From Megalobrama amblycephala (lineage: Eukaryota > Chordata > Actinopteri > Cypriniformes > Xenocyprididae): a stretch of 64,000 bases of DNA. The position numbers were made by a program, and so were the translations under genes. The first letter of the stretch is position 1, and every line of letters begins with the position of its first letter. The notes below the pieces were generated by a model. It saw only the letters and a program-made list of their open reading frames with translations. It was not told the DNA's origin and did not search any database. Positions 50,687-63,554 of the stretch are shown piece after piece. The stretch covers positions 40,723,503 to 40,787,502 of the forward strand of contig NC_063049.1 of assembly GCF_018812025.1 (NCBI RefSeq), written 5' to 3'.

Positions 50687-51440
50687 GTGAGGAACAACAT
50701 AAAAAACAGCTGTGTCTACTCATGCAGGTTTTGCCATACACATGCATATGCATGTAAACACACACACACACATTATATGGAATCGGAAAGAATTAAAGGT
50801 GAATTGCAATTTGTTTGTTTGAGCAGCCTGAATGGACCGGGCAGAATAGTACTGGATCAACCAATGACATGAGCCTGTCATCATTTGGTTATAGAAGTAT
50901 TTTTTCCATTCATTATCATCATTCATTATAGGCATTCCAAAATAATATCAAATAAAGAGACAAACTAACCCAGATAAATCACAACTTTACAACCTTTAAT
51001 TTAATAAATTAGGTCAATAATAAAATTAAGTCAATAATAATAAATACTAAAATGAAGTTCACGGTTCTCTGATGTTGGTTAATGGTCACATGTCATGCAG
51101 GTAAACTAATAAAATATATATTTTTAATCTTTTTTAGTAGGTGTTTTATTTTGATTATTTTTATTTAAAATGATTTATTTTAATTTAAAATCTTTGTGTT
51201 TTATTTAATTGTTCTGAAATGAGGAGGCACATTTTTTATTTATTTATGAATCAGTGTAAATTCATGTGCATTGCTCTTTAACGTTGACACGTCTTCCTTG
51301 TTAAATGAACATTACTTTACATTACATAAAAAAAGAAAAAAAGAAACCAAATACAATTCTATGTTGTAATTTTACATCAACAATGTATTGTAATAAATGT
51401 TCTATTTATCAAAACCAAGTCAGTCTCATCAAGTTAGTGT
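50687..51440 (+). other. stk39 intron 2, exon-proximal stretch
   Basis: AT-rich, with a short (CA)n at 50757-50772. No transposon ends were recognised. Intron 2 runs to 55729. Unassigned parts include 52420-53280 (with a fragment CCTCCCTTGCCTCCTCGGA at about 53075, probably an old repeat) and 54000-55480. Confidence 0.4.
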
Positions 51441-51443
51441 TTT

Positions 51444-52410
51444 AAAGGTGCCATCGAATTGAAAATTGAATTTACCTCGGCATAGTTGAATATCAAAAGT
51501 TCGGTACATGGAAATGACATACAGTGAGTCTCAAACACCATTGTTTCCTCCTTCTTATATAAATCTCATTTGTTTAAAAGACCTCAGAAGAACAGGCGAA
51601 TCTCAACATAACACCGACTGTTACGTAACAGTCGGGATCATTAATATGTACGCCCCCAATATTTGCATATGCCAGCTCATGTTCAAGCATTAGACAAGGG
51701 CAGCCAGTATTAACGTCTGGATCTGTGCACAGCTGAATCATCAGACTAGGTAAGCAAGCAAGGACAATAGCGAAAAATGGCAGATGGAGCAATAATAACT
51801 GACATGATCCATGATATTATGATATTTTTAGTGATATTTGTAAATTGTCTTTCTAAATGTTTCATTAGCATGTTGCTAATGTACTGTTAAATGTGGTTAA
51901 AGTTACCATCGTTTCCTACAGTATTCACAGAGACAAGAGAGCCGTCGCTATTTTCATTATTAAACACTTGCAGTCTGTATAATGCATAAACACAACTTCA
52001 TTCTTTATAAATCTCTTCAACAGTGTGTAATGTTAGCTTTAGCCACGGAGCACTATCAAACTCATTCAGAATCAAATGTAAACATCCAAATAAATACCAT
52101 ACTTAAGCGATTAGACATGCTGCATGACGAACACTTTGAAAAGATCCATTTTGAGGGTTATATTAGCTGTGTGAACTTTGTTTATGCAATGATAGAGTCG
52201 AGAGCTCTGGGGGGGGCGGAGAGCACAAGCAATTAAAGGGGCAGCAGCCCTGAATCGGCGCATTTCTAATGATGACCCAAAATAGGCAGTTAAAAAAATT
52301 ATTTTAAAAAAATCTATGGGGTATTTTGAGCTGAAACTTCACAGACACATTCAGGGGACACCTTAGACTTATATTACATCTTTTAAAAAAACGTTCGAGG
52401 GCACCTTTAA
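51444..52410. mobile_element. MITE of the AGGTGCC-end family, copy 2
   Basis: Starts AAAGGTGCCATCGAATTGAA and ends CGAGGGCACCTTTAAG. It is an inverse-oriented relative of 30478-31428 and contains the palindromic GACTGTTACGTAACAGTC at about 51615. It is longer by the 28-bp block next to that palindrome. Confidence 0.8.
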
Positions 52411-53521
52411 GCATTTCTACATTCATTCCAAAATAATAACTAAAAAGGCATTAATAATTTAAACAATATATTTTATTTGTGTATTGATGTTTTTCTTTTT
52501 AATAGTCAACTTAGACTATTTTGGATCATCAGTCATGCTCCGTAAACACCATCTGTCACAAAACCCCGCAGTCATCATGTTTTCAATCCATTTCAAGTTT
52601 GATTTTGACGTGACATAAAGCGGTGATATCTAACTGGGTGATCTGTTTACTTACTTTTCAATTAGTCTTCCCATTGACGCAATCATTTGTTCATTCAAAC
52701 TGACACGTGGAACGTGCATGTCAACAAGAGGCGGGATTTATCGCACAAACCAATCATATCCAATCATAACCAATTACATCCAATCATAGCGCGATGGAGA
52801 CATTGCCTCCTCTTACGTGACTTTCACCCATTCATTCTCAATTACCCCCCACAAAACCCACTGCACGCCGTGGGTCTAATGGTTTTCTCTGGTTTTCTAT
52901 GAGTGGAAAGGGAGGCATGACTCATGCTGTAACTTTACCTGCGGGTGTCGCTGTTGGGCAGCGTTTATTTAGAAATACGAGTGACTTGCGCTCTTTTTAA
53001 TGTCATAATTTGTAATATTTGTGTTGTTTTATATGAAATATGGATTATTTTCTCATCCTGCTTTTTTGAGGAGGCACTGCCTCCCTTGCCTCCTCGGAGG
53101 AAACGCCCCTGCTCCGGTTCCATCACAAACCCCAGTCTGGGAAACCCTGACGTAATGTAATATTTAATGCACTTCATGTTGTTGATAACAAAGATTGGAA
53201 TATATTTTCTTTTTGTATGTCTATATCAAGATTGTCCTATTCATATCAATGTTATAAACAAAAGTAATCAAAATTATATTACCTTAAATATGTAACGTAA
53301 TGGATTGTTACTAACTACAATTTTGGAATCAGTAACCGACTACAATTTTTAAGTAATCTACCCAACACTGAGAGGCATATGTCATTGTTTAACCTAAAAG
53401 CGGTGTCTGTCTTAATTTTTTTTTTTTTTTTCATTTTTTTAAAACATGAATTCCCTATTGAGAAAATTGAATGACTTCAACACACTTCACATTTAGTAAT
53501 TCTGAATGAATAAATGACTTG

Positions 53522-53985
53522 GGGCCAGATTTACTAAACGGGACAATTCCAAAAAAGTGCCGATGGGAGTGGAAAGTTCTGCACGTGATCTATTGATGAC
53601 GCACAGATTAAAGAACACAGACACAGTCAGATCATTTCCATAATGACCAACACGATCTACCAAGAGCAGCGCAAATTAACATCTGGTTTAAGACATGCTT
53701 TTTTTGGGTGGTAAATAATGGTGCAAATACCAGAAAATTGACTAGCGCAAACCTTAGTAAATCACCTCACATGATTCATTTAAATACTCTCCTCCCATAA
53801 ATTTTGCGTCTGAAAAGGAAATTCCTACAAATGCATTTCCAATAAAGTCAGCTGCAAAAATAACTGTGTCAATGACTTTTCAGCGCTAATTGTTCACTGC
53901 ATGTCTTTAGTAAATCCTGTAGTTTTTTTTGTAATGCAAAAGAGGGTTTGTGCTGGCGCAAGCTGTTAGTAAATCTGTCTCTTAA
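53522..53985. mobile_element. MITE with CAGATTTACTAAA inverted ends
   Basis: GGGGCCAGATTTACTAAACG at left and TTAGTAAATCTGTCTCTTAA at right form the ends. Internal TAGTAAATC and TTTACTAAA motifs repeat the symmetry. Non-coding. Confidence 0.6.
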
Positions 53986-55487
53986 TGTGCATGTGCATTA
54001 AACTCCAAAGTCAATCAAATCATTAATCACAGTTATTTGTTGGATAATTGATCATTAGCCAACACTCACAGTGGTGACTGCCCTAGTTTCTCATGAATGT
54101 GTTTCATATCTGTCAGAGACACACGTTTCATGCTTTTCTCGTAGTGCGCTTTCCCTACTGTAATCATTTACACACACACACACTCACACACTCACACCCA
54201 GCGGGCCTTTCACTCCGACGCTCATGACTGAGTTGTTTTCCATTGATCTTTGTTTTGGTGCAGTGAAATTGGAAACTGATGGTTTGATTAATGACTATTC
54301 TGCCACGAAAACAAGTTTATTCCCGGAGATGGGAATCTGCTGTAAACATCTCTCAGATTTACTCTCAAATTGGCTGACACAGAAATATGGGTTTGTGTAA
54401 ATTTATGCTGAACCCAGATGTACATACGTAATGCCCTTTTTCAATTTTCTTCAGGTTTGGATCTTGCAGGTTTTTTGTTAAAGCCTTATATTATTGGAAC
54501 ATGTGAAATTACTTCATCAGTTGCATGTTGCTGAGCTGCTTGCACAAGCAAAACAGCTTTTACTGCACATTTTCATGCACGATTTCTGCTTTTAAATAAA
54601 CTGAAAAACAGTCACAAACATGTAACCAATCCCTTCACAGTATGGGGAGTGGCTTTTCCACAGTAAGCACAAGACCACCTATAAGAAGGGACAGGAAAAA
54701 CATGGGGTACATAGCAATATAGCAGGTGAATTATGTGTATATTGTTATAATGAACTAAGCCTTTCTCCACTGACTTTCTTTGATGTTTAAAGCATTTTTA
54801 AAGTTACTGATTGTTAGAAGGCAGCTGTCTGACTGTGAAATGGTGAATCGGAACATGGTTTGTGCAACATTAGCAACACATTATTACCTGTTTGATAATG
54901 TAGTCAAGCCAAAGGTTAATCGTATCAATTACCGTTATGTGTCCGACATTGTGGAGAACGATATATAAAACGCATTTCCATGATGCATCAACTCGTAGAC
55001 GACCCTCTATAATTCGCTCTTCTTCTTCTGAGTCAAACATATATGTCTAAATTAACCTAATATTTCCACTTGCCATCGTATAGCATTTACTACAGTTGAC
55101 CAAGTGGATCAGAGCTGGTGGGGACTTATTTGCATATTCATGGATCTGCATATACTAAATGAAACAGGGGTGTAGAGTTACATTCAAGCTAAGGCATGAA
55201 GAAATTATTTTAACAGGAAAAAAACTTTAAATATGTCATTTGGATTATCAAAGATGAGTTTAAAGAGATAAAGTTATTGACTGCAGGGGGACTTTAAATG
55301 TAATTTTAAAAATACATAAAAAATTGAAAATGTTTTTTAGTAATCATTTTCATGTATATACTTCAATATAACAATACATATCAGAAACATTTACATACAT
55401 ATTATTAAACCAGTTTAATACATTTATGGGAAAATACATTTTTGAATGATGGCTCAAATTAATTGTTGAATCAACTTGAAATGGACA

Positions 55488-55602
55488 GTATTATATTATA
55501 TTATATTATATTATATTATATTATATTATATTATATATATATATTATATTATATTATATTATATTATATTATATTATATTATATTATATTATATTATATT
55601 AT
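55488..55602. repeat. (TTATA)n pentanucleotide repeat
   Basis: About 22 copies of TATAT/TTATA, interrupted once by TATATATA near 55535. It lies 128 bp before stk39 exon 3. Confidence 0.95.
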
Positions 55603-55651
55603 AATGAGAATTGGTATTTTCTCTCTGTTTCTACCATTGCAATCATGTTGA

Positions 55652-55873
<222 letters not shown>

Positions 55874-56138
55874 TAATGTTTTTTATAACCACAAAGTCTT
55901 TTTGTATTCATTTTCAACATTGTATGTATTGTTTTATCATTTAAAACAAGCTTATTTTTTAAAATGTTTTGCCTGAGAAGTGTGGTTGTGTTTTTAATGT
56001 CAGTTGATTTGATAATGTTATCTAATGCACAGTTTGTGTGTCCAAATACTATCTGTGGCCACTGTATGTGTTATATGCATCAATATTTTGTAGATTTGCG
56101 GTTGTTTTGTGTGATTACAAACCTTTTTATTCATCCAG

Positions 56139-56280
56139 GATCAGTGTTAGACATCATAAAGCACACGTTCAACAAAGGAGAGCATAAAAACGGTGTCCTA
56201 GATGAATCCACAATAGCAACCATTTTGAAGGAAGTACTGGAGGGATTAGATTATCTCCACAAAAACGGGCAGATTCACAG
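56139..56280 (+). CDS. stk39: stk39 exon 4 (residues 110-157)
   Basis: The acceptor is TCATCCAG and the donor CACAG|GTAAGG. It encodes [20 protein letters not shown], then [17 protein letters not shown], helices D and E and the His-Arg of the HRD motif. Arg157 is split with exon 5. GEHKNGVL is the SPAK form. Confidence 0.96.
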
Positions 56281-56299
56281 GTAAGGAAAAATCAATCAT

Positions 56300-57754
56300 T
56301 TAAAGGGTTAGTTCATCCAAAAATGAAAATTCGGTCATCATTTACTCACCCTCATGTCGTTCCAAAACCGTAAGAGCTTTGTTTTATCTTCGGAACACAA
56401 ATGAAGATCTCTTTAATGAAATCTGAGAGATTTCTGTCCCTCCATTGACAGCTATGCAACTACCACTTTGACGCTTCAAAAAGAGATTGTAAAACTAATC
56501 CATATGAATTGAGCGGTTTAGTGCAAATTTTCTGAAGAGACTCAATCACTTTATACACTGCGCAGATTTAATTTAGGCTTTTATTTACATATAAACATTC
56601 ATCAACGCACACATCAGTCATGGTAAACGGAAGCTCAAGCATGTTCGTTTGATGTGTGAGAACCAATGAGGTTCATTTTAGTGTTACGCATCACGTTTGA
56701 GCTTCAGCAAGAACCAGTGAGGTTCATTCTTGTGTTACGCATCACGTTTGAGCTTCAGCAAGAACCAATGAGGTTCATTCTCGTGTTACGCATCATGTTT
56801 GAGCTTCCGGAAGAACCGATGAGGTTTATTCTCGTGTTACGCATCATGTTTGAGCTTCAGCAAGAACCAATGAGGTTCATTCTCGTGTTACGCATCACGT
56901 TTGAGCTTCCGCAAGAACCAATGAGGTTCATTCTCATGTGTTACGCATCACGTTTGAGCTTCAGCAAGAACCAATGAGGTTCATTCTCGTGTTACGCATC
57001 ACGTTTGAGCTTCCGCAAGAACCAGTGAGGTTCATTCTCGTGTTACGCATCATGTTTGAGCTTCAACAAGAACCAATGAGGTTCATTCTTGTGTTATGCA
57101 TCACGTTTGAGCTTCAGCAAGAACCAATGAGGTTCATTCTCGTGTTACGCATCACGTTTGAGCTTCCGCAAGAACCAGTGAGGTTCATTCTTGTGTTACG
57201 CATCACGTTTGAGCTTCAGCAAGAACCAATGAGGTTCATTCTCGTGTTACGCATCATGTTTGAGCTTCCGCAAGAACCGATGAGGTTTATTCTCGTGTTA
57301 CGCATCATGTTTGAGCTTCAGCAAGAACCAATGAGGTTCATTCTCGTGTTACGCATCACGTTTGAGCTTCCGCAAGAACCAATGAGGTTCATTCTCATGT
57401 GTTACGCATCACATTTGAGCTTCCGCAAGAACCAATGAGGTTCATTCTTGTGTTATGCATCACGTTTGAGCTTCAGCAAGAACCAATGAGGTTCATTCTC
57501 GTGTTACGCATCACGTTTGAGCTTCCGCAAGAACCAGTGAGGTTCATTCTCGTGTTACGCATCACGTTTGAGCTTCCGCAAGAACCAATGAGGTTCATTC
57601 TTGTGTTATGCATCACGTTTGAGCTTCAGCAAGAACCAATGAGGTTCATTCTCGTGTTACGCATCATGTTTGAGCTTCAGCAAGAGGTTTGTTCTCACAC
57701 GTCAAGCAGGTTCGGTTGAGAGAATTTTCATTTATGGTTGAACTATCCCTTTAA
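56300..57754. mobile_element. TTAA-flanked MITE carrying an expanded minisatellite
   Basis: The left arm AGGGTTAGTTCATCCAAAAA follows TTAA (56300-56303). The right arm ATGGTTGAACTATCCCT ends at TTAA (57751-57754). The left arm continues with the family blocks to about 56640; then the 51-bp array fills the interior to about 57700. It begins only about 20 bp after the exon 4 donor. Confidence 0.8.
56655..57705 (+). repeat. 51-bp minisatellite, about 20 copies
   Basis: The unit runs from AACCAATGAGGTTCATTCTC through GTGTTACGCATCACGTTTGA to GCTTCAGCAAG. Copies begin every 51 bp, except for two 53-bp units carrying an extra TG (at about 56930 and 57390). Variant sites (CAGCAAG/CCGCAAG, CACG/CATG, CTCGTG/CTTGTG) recur. 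The three-unit string at 56820-56972 reappears at 57281-57433, giving a 461-bp higher-order period. Because 51 is divisible by 3, one plus-strand frame stays open with a 17-residue repeat (MRFILVLRITFELQQEP), which I treat as an artefact. Confidence 0.97.
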
Positions 57755-58404
57755 ATTGATCTTTTATTGTAAATATTCCACTATGTAACTCCCTTCCAAT
57801 CACAGACCATTTGCTTCAGTCATATTTAAAACTTGTTTTCCAGGTTAGTGGCATCAACGTTTTGAAAGATTCTCAAGAGTTTTTAAACACCTACTAAGTA
57901 AATACCATGTGAACTAGACATTCATGAGCTTAACTGCATATTTCACTTTGTTTTCTGAATTATATTTTGAGGGACATACATTTGGATTTAACACTGATGA
58001 AGTTTACACACATTTTCTGCAGTATTGATTTCATATTTCCCCAGCCATAAATGACAAATTGATCTATGGATGGTCATTTCACATGCATTTCAGGTTGTCT
58101 CTTCCTGTTTAAATAAACAACTCTCAGTCCAAATAAGCTGCAAAGTGGGCCAGACATTATGCTGACAGTCAAACGTCTGGTTTTGTGAGGCTAGTTGTAA
58201 AATATGCTTTAATTAAATTCCTCTGCATGTTAAGTGCCTGAAAATACTAATGTGGTCTTCTCCCTCCAGGCCATCACTGCTGTAATAATGGTCTGAAAAA
58301 TTCATAAACATGCGGATTCATTCTTCAGCCACTGGCGTTATTGTTAATGTTTAAGATTATAATAAACCGTGACATGGATGTGCTTTGTCTTGGTTTGACC
58401 TCAG
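57755..58404 (+). other. stk39 intron 4, right part
   Basis: No repeat ends or coding signal were seen in this stretch. Confidence 0.45.
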
Positions 58405-58460
58405 GGACGTGAAGGCTGGTAATATTCTACTGGGAGAAGATGGATCGGTGCAGATTGCAG
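58405..58460 (+). CDS. stk39: stk39 exon 5 (residues 157-175)
   Basis: A 56-nt exon with a GACCTCAG acceptor and a GCAG|GTTTGT donor. It encodes DVKAGNILLGEDGSVQIA: the catalytic Asp158, Lys160 and Asn163 of the HRD loop and the strand before DFG. Human SPAK has DLKAG here, while OSR1 has DVKAG. It was found by frame continuation. Confidence 0.95.
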
Positions 58461-59389
58461 GTTTGTAACTTTGCTTGACTTTGACTTTGCTGAAATGTGT
58501 AGATTTTCTGAAATGTTTTGTTCTTTTTTGTATTGTCTTAGTAAGTTAAGGTGTGATCACGCCATGTTGTAATTACCATAATTACGAAGATTTCAACTTG
58601 TAAAAAGTGTTCACGTACTCATAGAGCTCATAATTAAAGCTTGTAAGATGGGAATTTTCTGAGAGCTCCTACTTGTACCACGTGACCGATGTACCACCTG
58701 ACCACTGCAGATTCATTTCAGGGTTGATTGTGTTGCCATAGAAATGCATAATTCCCACTCTGAGGGCGTGAACAGCTCCGAATAAAACCGTGTTGTCATC
58801 TCGAGATTATGGTAATTATGACATGGCTTGAATTAAATGTTAGATTGGCTTGACAACAAATCCGCTGCTTGCAAATAAGTGCTTTATCTTATCGTTTATC
58901 TTAACGAACAGCAATAATAATTTTCATTTTGATTACATAATAATGGCAATATATACATGTCAAAGTCAGACATGCCCCTTTGCCAGCTGTGATGCCTGGT
59001 TACTGGTTTAAACTTGGCCCAGGTTTGTGAAAGATTTTTGGGTCAGCACACCTTAATAGCTTCAACAATTGGTTGCCAATTAAGTTTAGAATACAATTAA
59101 CCAATCAGAACCCAGTTTAGGTCAGATAGCTGCTAATGGTGGATATTTTGATTAATTGAAAATGTAAGTTTTTTGCCATGTTTAAACTGTTTATATAATA
59201 AAATATGTTTTCGTAGTTTGTGTTGTCCCTTATCAGTGCAAAATTATCACAAATTAAAAAGGATTTATGCCAATATTGTCCAAAACCCCACATTTCTTGG
59301 GCGTTTCCAAATTTTTGGAGGGCAGTGTATTTAAGCTTCATTCACCAAGTATCTATCACTACCAAAGCTTAGCAACTAGCTTAGGACAA
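58461..59389 (+). other. stk39 intron 5, left stretch
   Basis: Contains an inverted pair TTGTAATTACCATAATTACG (about 58566) with GATTATGGTAATTATGACAT (about 58805), enclosing CCACGTGACC, probably a small old MITE of about 260 bp. Nothing else was recognised. The stretches 60640-61640 and 62480-63148 of this intron are also plain, with a poly-T run at about 62780-62802. Confidence 0.45.
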
Positions 59390-60630
59390 CATGTTAAAAC
59401 TTGTTAGCAAAACATGCTAATTCATGTTCGCAATGTGATTAAAAAATGCTAGCAGAATGTTAAATCATGCTAGTAATGTGCTCATTTATGTTAGCAATGT
59501 GTTAAAGAGTTAGTTCACCCAAAAATGAAAATAATGTCATTTATTACTCCACACCCGTAAGACCTTCGTTCATCTTCGGAACACAAATTAAGATATTTTA
59601 GTTGAAATCCGATGGCTCCGTGAGGCCTTCATAACCAGCAATGACATTTCCTCTCTCAAGATCCATTAATGTACTAAAAACATATCTAAATCAGTTCATG
59701 TGAGTACAGTGGTTCAATATTAATATTATAAAGCAACGAGAATATTTTTGGTGCGCCAAAAAAACCCCAAAATATAGTGATGGCTGATTTCAAAACACTG
59801 TTTCATGAAGCTTCGGAGCATAATGAAGTAGCGTGACGAATCAGCGGTTCGGAGTGCCAAAGTCACGTGATTTCAGCAGTTTGGCGGTTTGACATGCGAT
59901 CCGAATCATGATTCGACACAAAAGATTCATAACGCTCCGAAGCTTCATGAAACAGTGTTTTGAAATCGGCCATCACTATATAAGTCGTTATTTTAACTTG
60001 CTAGTTCATGCTAGCAATGTGTTAATTCATGTTAGCAATGTGTTAAATCATGTTAACATTCTAATTAATGTTAACAACGTGCTAATTAACACTAGCAAGA
60101 TGCTAATTCATGCTAGCAGCATCTTAAAACATGCTAAAATATTTTAAATGCTAACAACATGGTAAAACTAATTCTTGTTAGCAACATGTAAAAACATGGT
60201 AGCAGCATGTTAAAATATGTTAGCAATGTGTTAATTCATGTTAACAACATCTTAAAACATGTTAACAGTATGTTAAATCATGTTAGCAATGTACTAATTA
60301 ATACTTGCAACAAGCTTATTTCAACTAGAAATGTGCTAAAACACGCTAATAACGTTAAAACATATTACCAATATGTTAAAACATGTTAGCTATGTGCTCA
60401 TTCATTCTAGCAACATGCTAGCAAAATGTTAAAACATGTTAGCAAACCTTTTATCAATTTGGTAAGGCATGCTTGTAAATGCTAATTCTTCTGTAACAGC
60501 ATGATAAAATGCTAATTCATATTGGCAATGTACTAAAACATGCTACAAACATGCTAGCAAAATGTTAATTAATGCTAGACGCATAGTAACAACATGATAA
60601 AACTTGCTAGCAACATGATGAACGTTTGTC
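59390..60630. repeat. degenerate 21-bp tandem array, split by a MITE
   Basis: Units such as GTTAGCAATGTGTTAATTCAT and GCTAGCAGCATCTTAAAACAT repeat with heavy divergence at 59390-59500 and 60000-60630. A truncated TTAA MITE interrupts the array between these segments. The 7-residue periodic frames it encodes are artefacts. Confidence 0.8.
59502..59992. mobile_element. truncated TTAA fold-back MITE
   Basis: Starts after TTAA (59502-59505) with AGAGTTAGTTCACCCAAAAA. Both arms are present around GTCACGTGATTTCAGC, but the right arm stops at ATATAAGTCGTTATTTTAAC without the terminal GGGTGAACTAACCC. Confidence 0.8.
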
Positions 60631-61643
60631 CTGATGAACTTTACTTTCTAGTAAGAGTGAGATAGATGCTTTATAAATGGACCTCAGGGGAAAACATACA
60701 ATTATATACACAAAAGATGTATGACTCAAAATATATTTTAAATTTCTTTGTTGCTCTTAACTGATTTTGACCAATGCATTCTTAATATTCAGTCACATAA
60801 TTATTTCAGAGGTTATTTATAGCCATGAGGTAATGAAGCTTTCTTTAGCTGTAAAAATCCTGTTTTAATTAATATTGGTTGTCACTCTAAAAAGCAACAT
60901 TTATGGGCCTTAAGAGAGATTAAACCATGGTAATTAACTTTAATTATGCTAACTATTAAAGCAATAACCTAGCAGTGAATTAATCAGTCAGTCAAGCCAC
61001 TTTAATTTTTTTTTCTTTCAATAAAGTTAATTAGGGTTTGATTAATAAATGATAATATATTCTCCACTTTTGTTCTCTGTTACATTTTTGTTTTATGAAT
61101 TTGTCAGTTAGAGCCACATAAGGAGAGCAGACAAACAGTCCTGAGATACATTGATCGTGCTGTGGAGAAGTGTTAAATTCCTGAATGGGGCTTTTTCCGT
61201 CCCTGGAGGGAAACTGGCTGATCTAGTTCTGGAATATCGATTGGTTTTATGTAACAGGGGTTTCCACTAGTGACCTTGGCTTGCCTTTGTTGAGATTGTA
61301 GTTCACATCAGATTCAGAGCTTTTTCTGACAGACAAATTTATAAAACGTTTTCACTCACACAAGGGTGAATAAAGAAAAGAAAAAAACATGTCCAGGTCA
61401 AATTTATACCCAAAAATAATATTTTGCATAACACAAAAAAAACCTATTTTTAGGACACTTAAAGTTGTTGTAATCAAAATTAAACACATTTTCTTAAATT
61501 CTCACATTTTTACTTTTGAGGTTTTTGTAATTCCCATTATTTTCAGTGATGATTCTAATTAGGTTATTTTTTGTACTGTTACATTTTTTTTAAAATGCTG
61601 TCATCCAATTACTTTTAAACTTAAATCATGATTGAATGAACCA

Positions 61644-62475
61644 TTAAAGGGTTAGTTCACCCAAAAATGAAAATTCTGTCATTAATTACTCACCATCATG
61701 TCGTTCCACACCCGTAAGACCTTCATTCATCTTCAGAACACAAATTAAGATATTTCTGATAAAATCCGATGGCTCAGTGAGGCCTCCATTGCCAGCAAGA
61801 TAATTAACACTTTCAATGCCCAGAAAGCTACTAAAGACGTATTTAAAACAGTTCATGCGACTACAGTGGTTCAACCTTAATGTCATTAAGCAATGAGAAT
61901 ACTTTTTGTGCCAAAAATACAACATAACGACTTTATTCAACAATATGGACGATTTCAAAACACTTCTTCGAAGCTTTACGAATCTTTTTGTTTCGAATCT
62001 GTAGTTCGGAGCGCATATCAAACTGCCAAAGTCACATGATTTCAGTAAACGAGTCTTCATTATGTCATAGTGTTTTGAAATTTCAGTGGTCCACCACTGA
62101 TTCGAAACAAAAGATTCGTAAATCTTCAAAGTTTCATGAAGCAGTGTTTTGAAATTGCCCATCACTAGATATTGTTAAATAAAGTAATTATTTTGTTTTT
62201 TTTGGGGCACAAAAAGTATTCTCGTCGCTTCATAACATTAAGGTTGAACCACTGTAGTCACATGAACTGTTTTAAATATTCTTTAGTAGCTTTCTGGGCA
62301 TCTGAAAGTGTTAATTTTCTTGCTGGCAATGCAAGCCTCACTGAGCCATCAGATTTCATCAAAAATATCTTAATTTGTGTTGTGAAGATGAACGAAGGTC
62401 TTACGGGTGTGGAACGACATGAGGGTGAGTAATTAATGACACAATTTTCAATTTTTGGATGAACTAACCCTTTAA
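61644..62475. mobile_element. TTAA-flanked fold-back MITE
   Basis: The ends AGGGTTAGTTCACCCAAAAA and GGATGAACTAACCCT lie between TTAA at 61644-61647 and 62472-62475. Long arms surround a loop near 62030-62100. The open frames at 61686-62165 and 62172-62432 come from the two arms and are not genes. Confidence 0.88.
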
Positions 62476-63148
62476 AGGCCAAAAGATGAGTAATAACAGA
62501 GAAAAAAACTTTCAAGACCTAAAACATGCATCTTAACTCATTCATAAAAAGTTTAACTTAGAATTTTGACCATGTTATGCGTCAGCTACCCATAAATACT
62601 TTTAAAATAATATATCATTATTTTCTAACCATAAACAGTCATCGAAATTAAAGGGTTTTGCAATTGAAAATGTTTGTAATTGGGACATTATTTTCATAGA
62701 AAATATGAAATCTTTTAATTGTCCTATAATACTGAAGGGATCATTTGCTTTAGACAAAATACAGCTGTTTTCTTTGATTTTTTTTTTTTTTTTTTTTTTT
62801 TTGTGGTGCAAGTGACCTGAAAAGTGTTTTCGTGAGGATTCACTCACAAAGAAATCCTTTCTGATTGTTGAATGCAAATGTAAATATGGCTGTGAAGGAT
62901 AGACAATACAGTCTGTTCAGTAGGTTGCTCTATCTAAATATCATAGTTCACATCTAATTTTCTGATTTTTCAGTGTTTGCTGACTGAACCAACAAATTTA
63001 TCAGACTGTATGTTTATCTTTCATTTTCATGCATGTCAAATTAATTATCCATTTAAACATAACCCTTCAACCTAATCAGTCAACCCATTTTTCAATAGAT
63101 GTTATTTGTGCATGATCCTTTGAGGTTATTATTCATTTGACTCTGTAG

Positions 63149-63258
63149 ATTTCGGTGTGAGTGCTTTTCTGTCCACCGGTGGAGACGTCACTAGACACAA
63201 AGTGAGGAAGACGTTTGTGGGGACCCCGTGCTGGATGGCTCCAGAGGTGATGGAGCAG
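63149..63258 (+). CDS. stk39: stk39 exon 6 (residues 176-212, last exon in window)
   Basis: The acceptor is CTCTGTAG and the donor GAGCAG|GTGCGT. It encodes [20 protein letters not shown], then [17 protein letters not shown]. This gives the Mg-binding DFG, the activation segment with Thr197 (the residue phosphorylated by WNK in SPAK/OSR1), the P+1 loop GTPCW and the APE motif. It ends in phase 0. The next family residues (VRGYDFKADIW) would be on exon 7, outside the window. Confidence 0.96.
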
Positions 63259-63554
63259 GTGCGTTTGCTCAGAGAACCAACATTAAACATGTACAAGTGG
63301 ATCTGTTCCAAAAACCTTGTGAGCTCACTACATTTTAAATCATCAATAGGTGCATAGCCAACATGAAGGCTGTTCTGTTCCAGAAGGTTGGTGCATATAG
63401 TAAGATTTTGGCCTAATTTTAAAGCAGCATTGCATGTATCCTTATAAGACATGAATAGGACAATCCCATAATGCATTAACAAACTTAAAGATGGTGGACA
63501 AAGCAAGAAATGTTGATTATACTTATTATTTATTCCATACTGAAAAGTATCAAT

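Noticed and set aside
50360..50872. A 170-codon plus-strand frame treated as a gene
   Set aside because: Only 50574-50686 within it is coding (stk39 exon 2). The rest is intron read through the splice sites.
56655..57705. CRISPR-like appearance of regularly spaced repeats
   Set aside because: Repeats are contiguous with no unique spacers, and the genome is a vertebrate.
56666..57719. Open frames of 103-166 codons with a 17-residue repeat
   Set aside because: The repeat unit is 51 bp, so a frame stays open by arithmetic. The array lies inside a MITE in an intron and is broken by 2-bp insertions.
61686..62432. Two opposite open frames with similar protein sequences
   Set aside because: They are translations of the two arms of one fold-back MITE. 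Their similarity is the inverted repeat itself.
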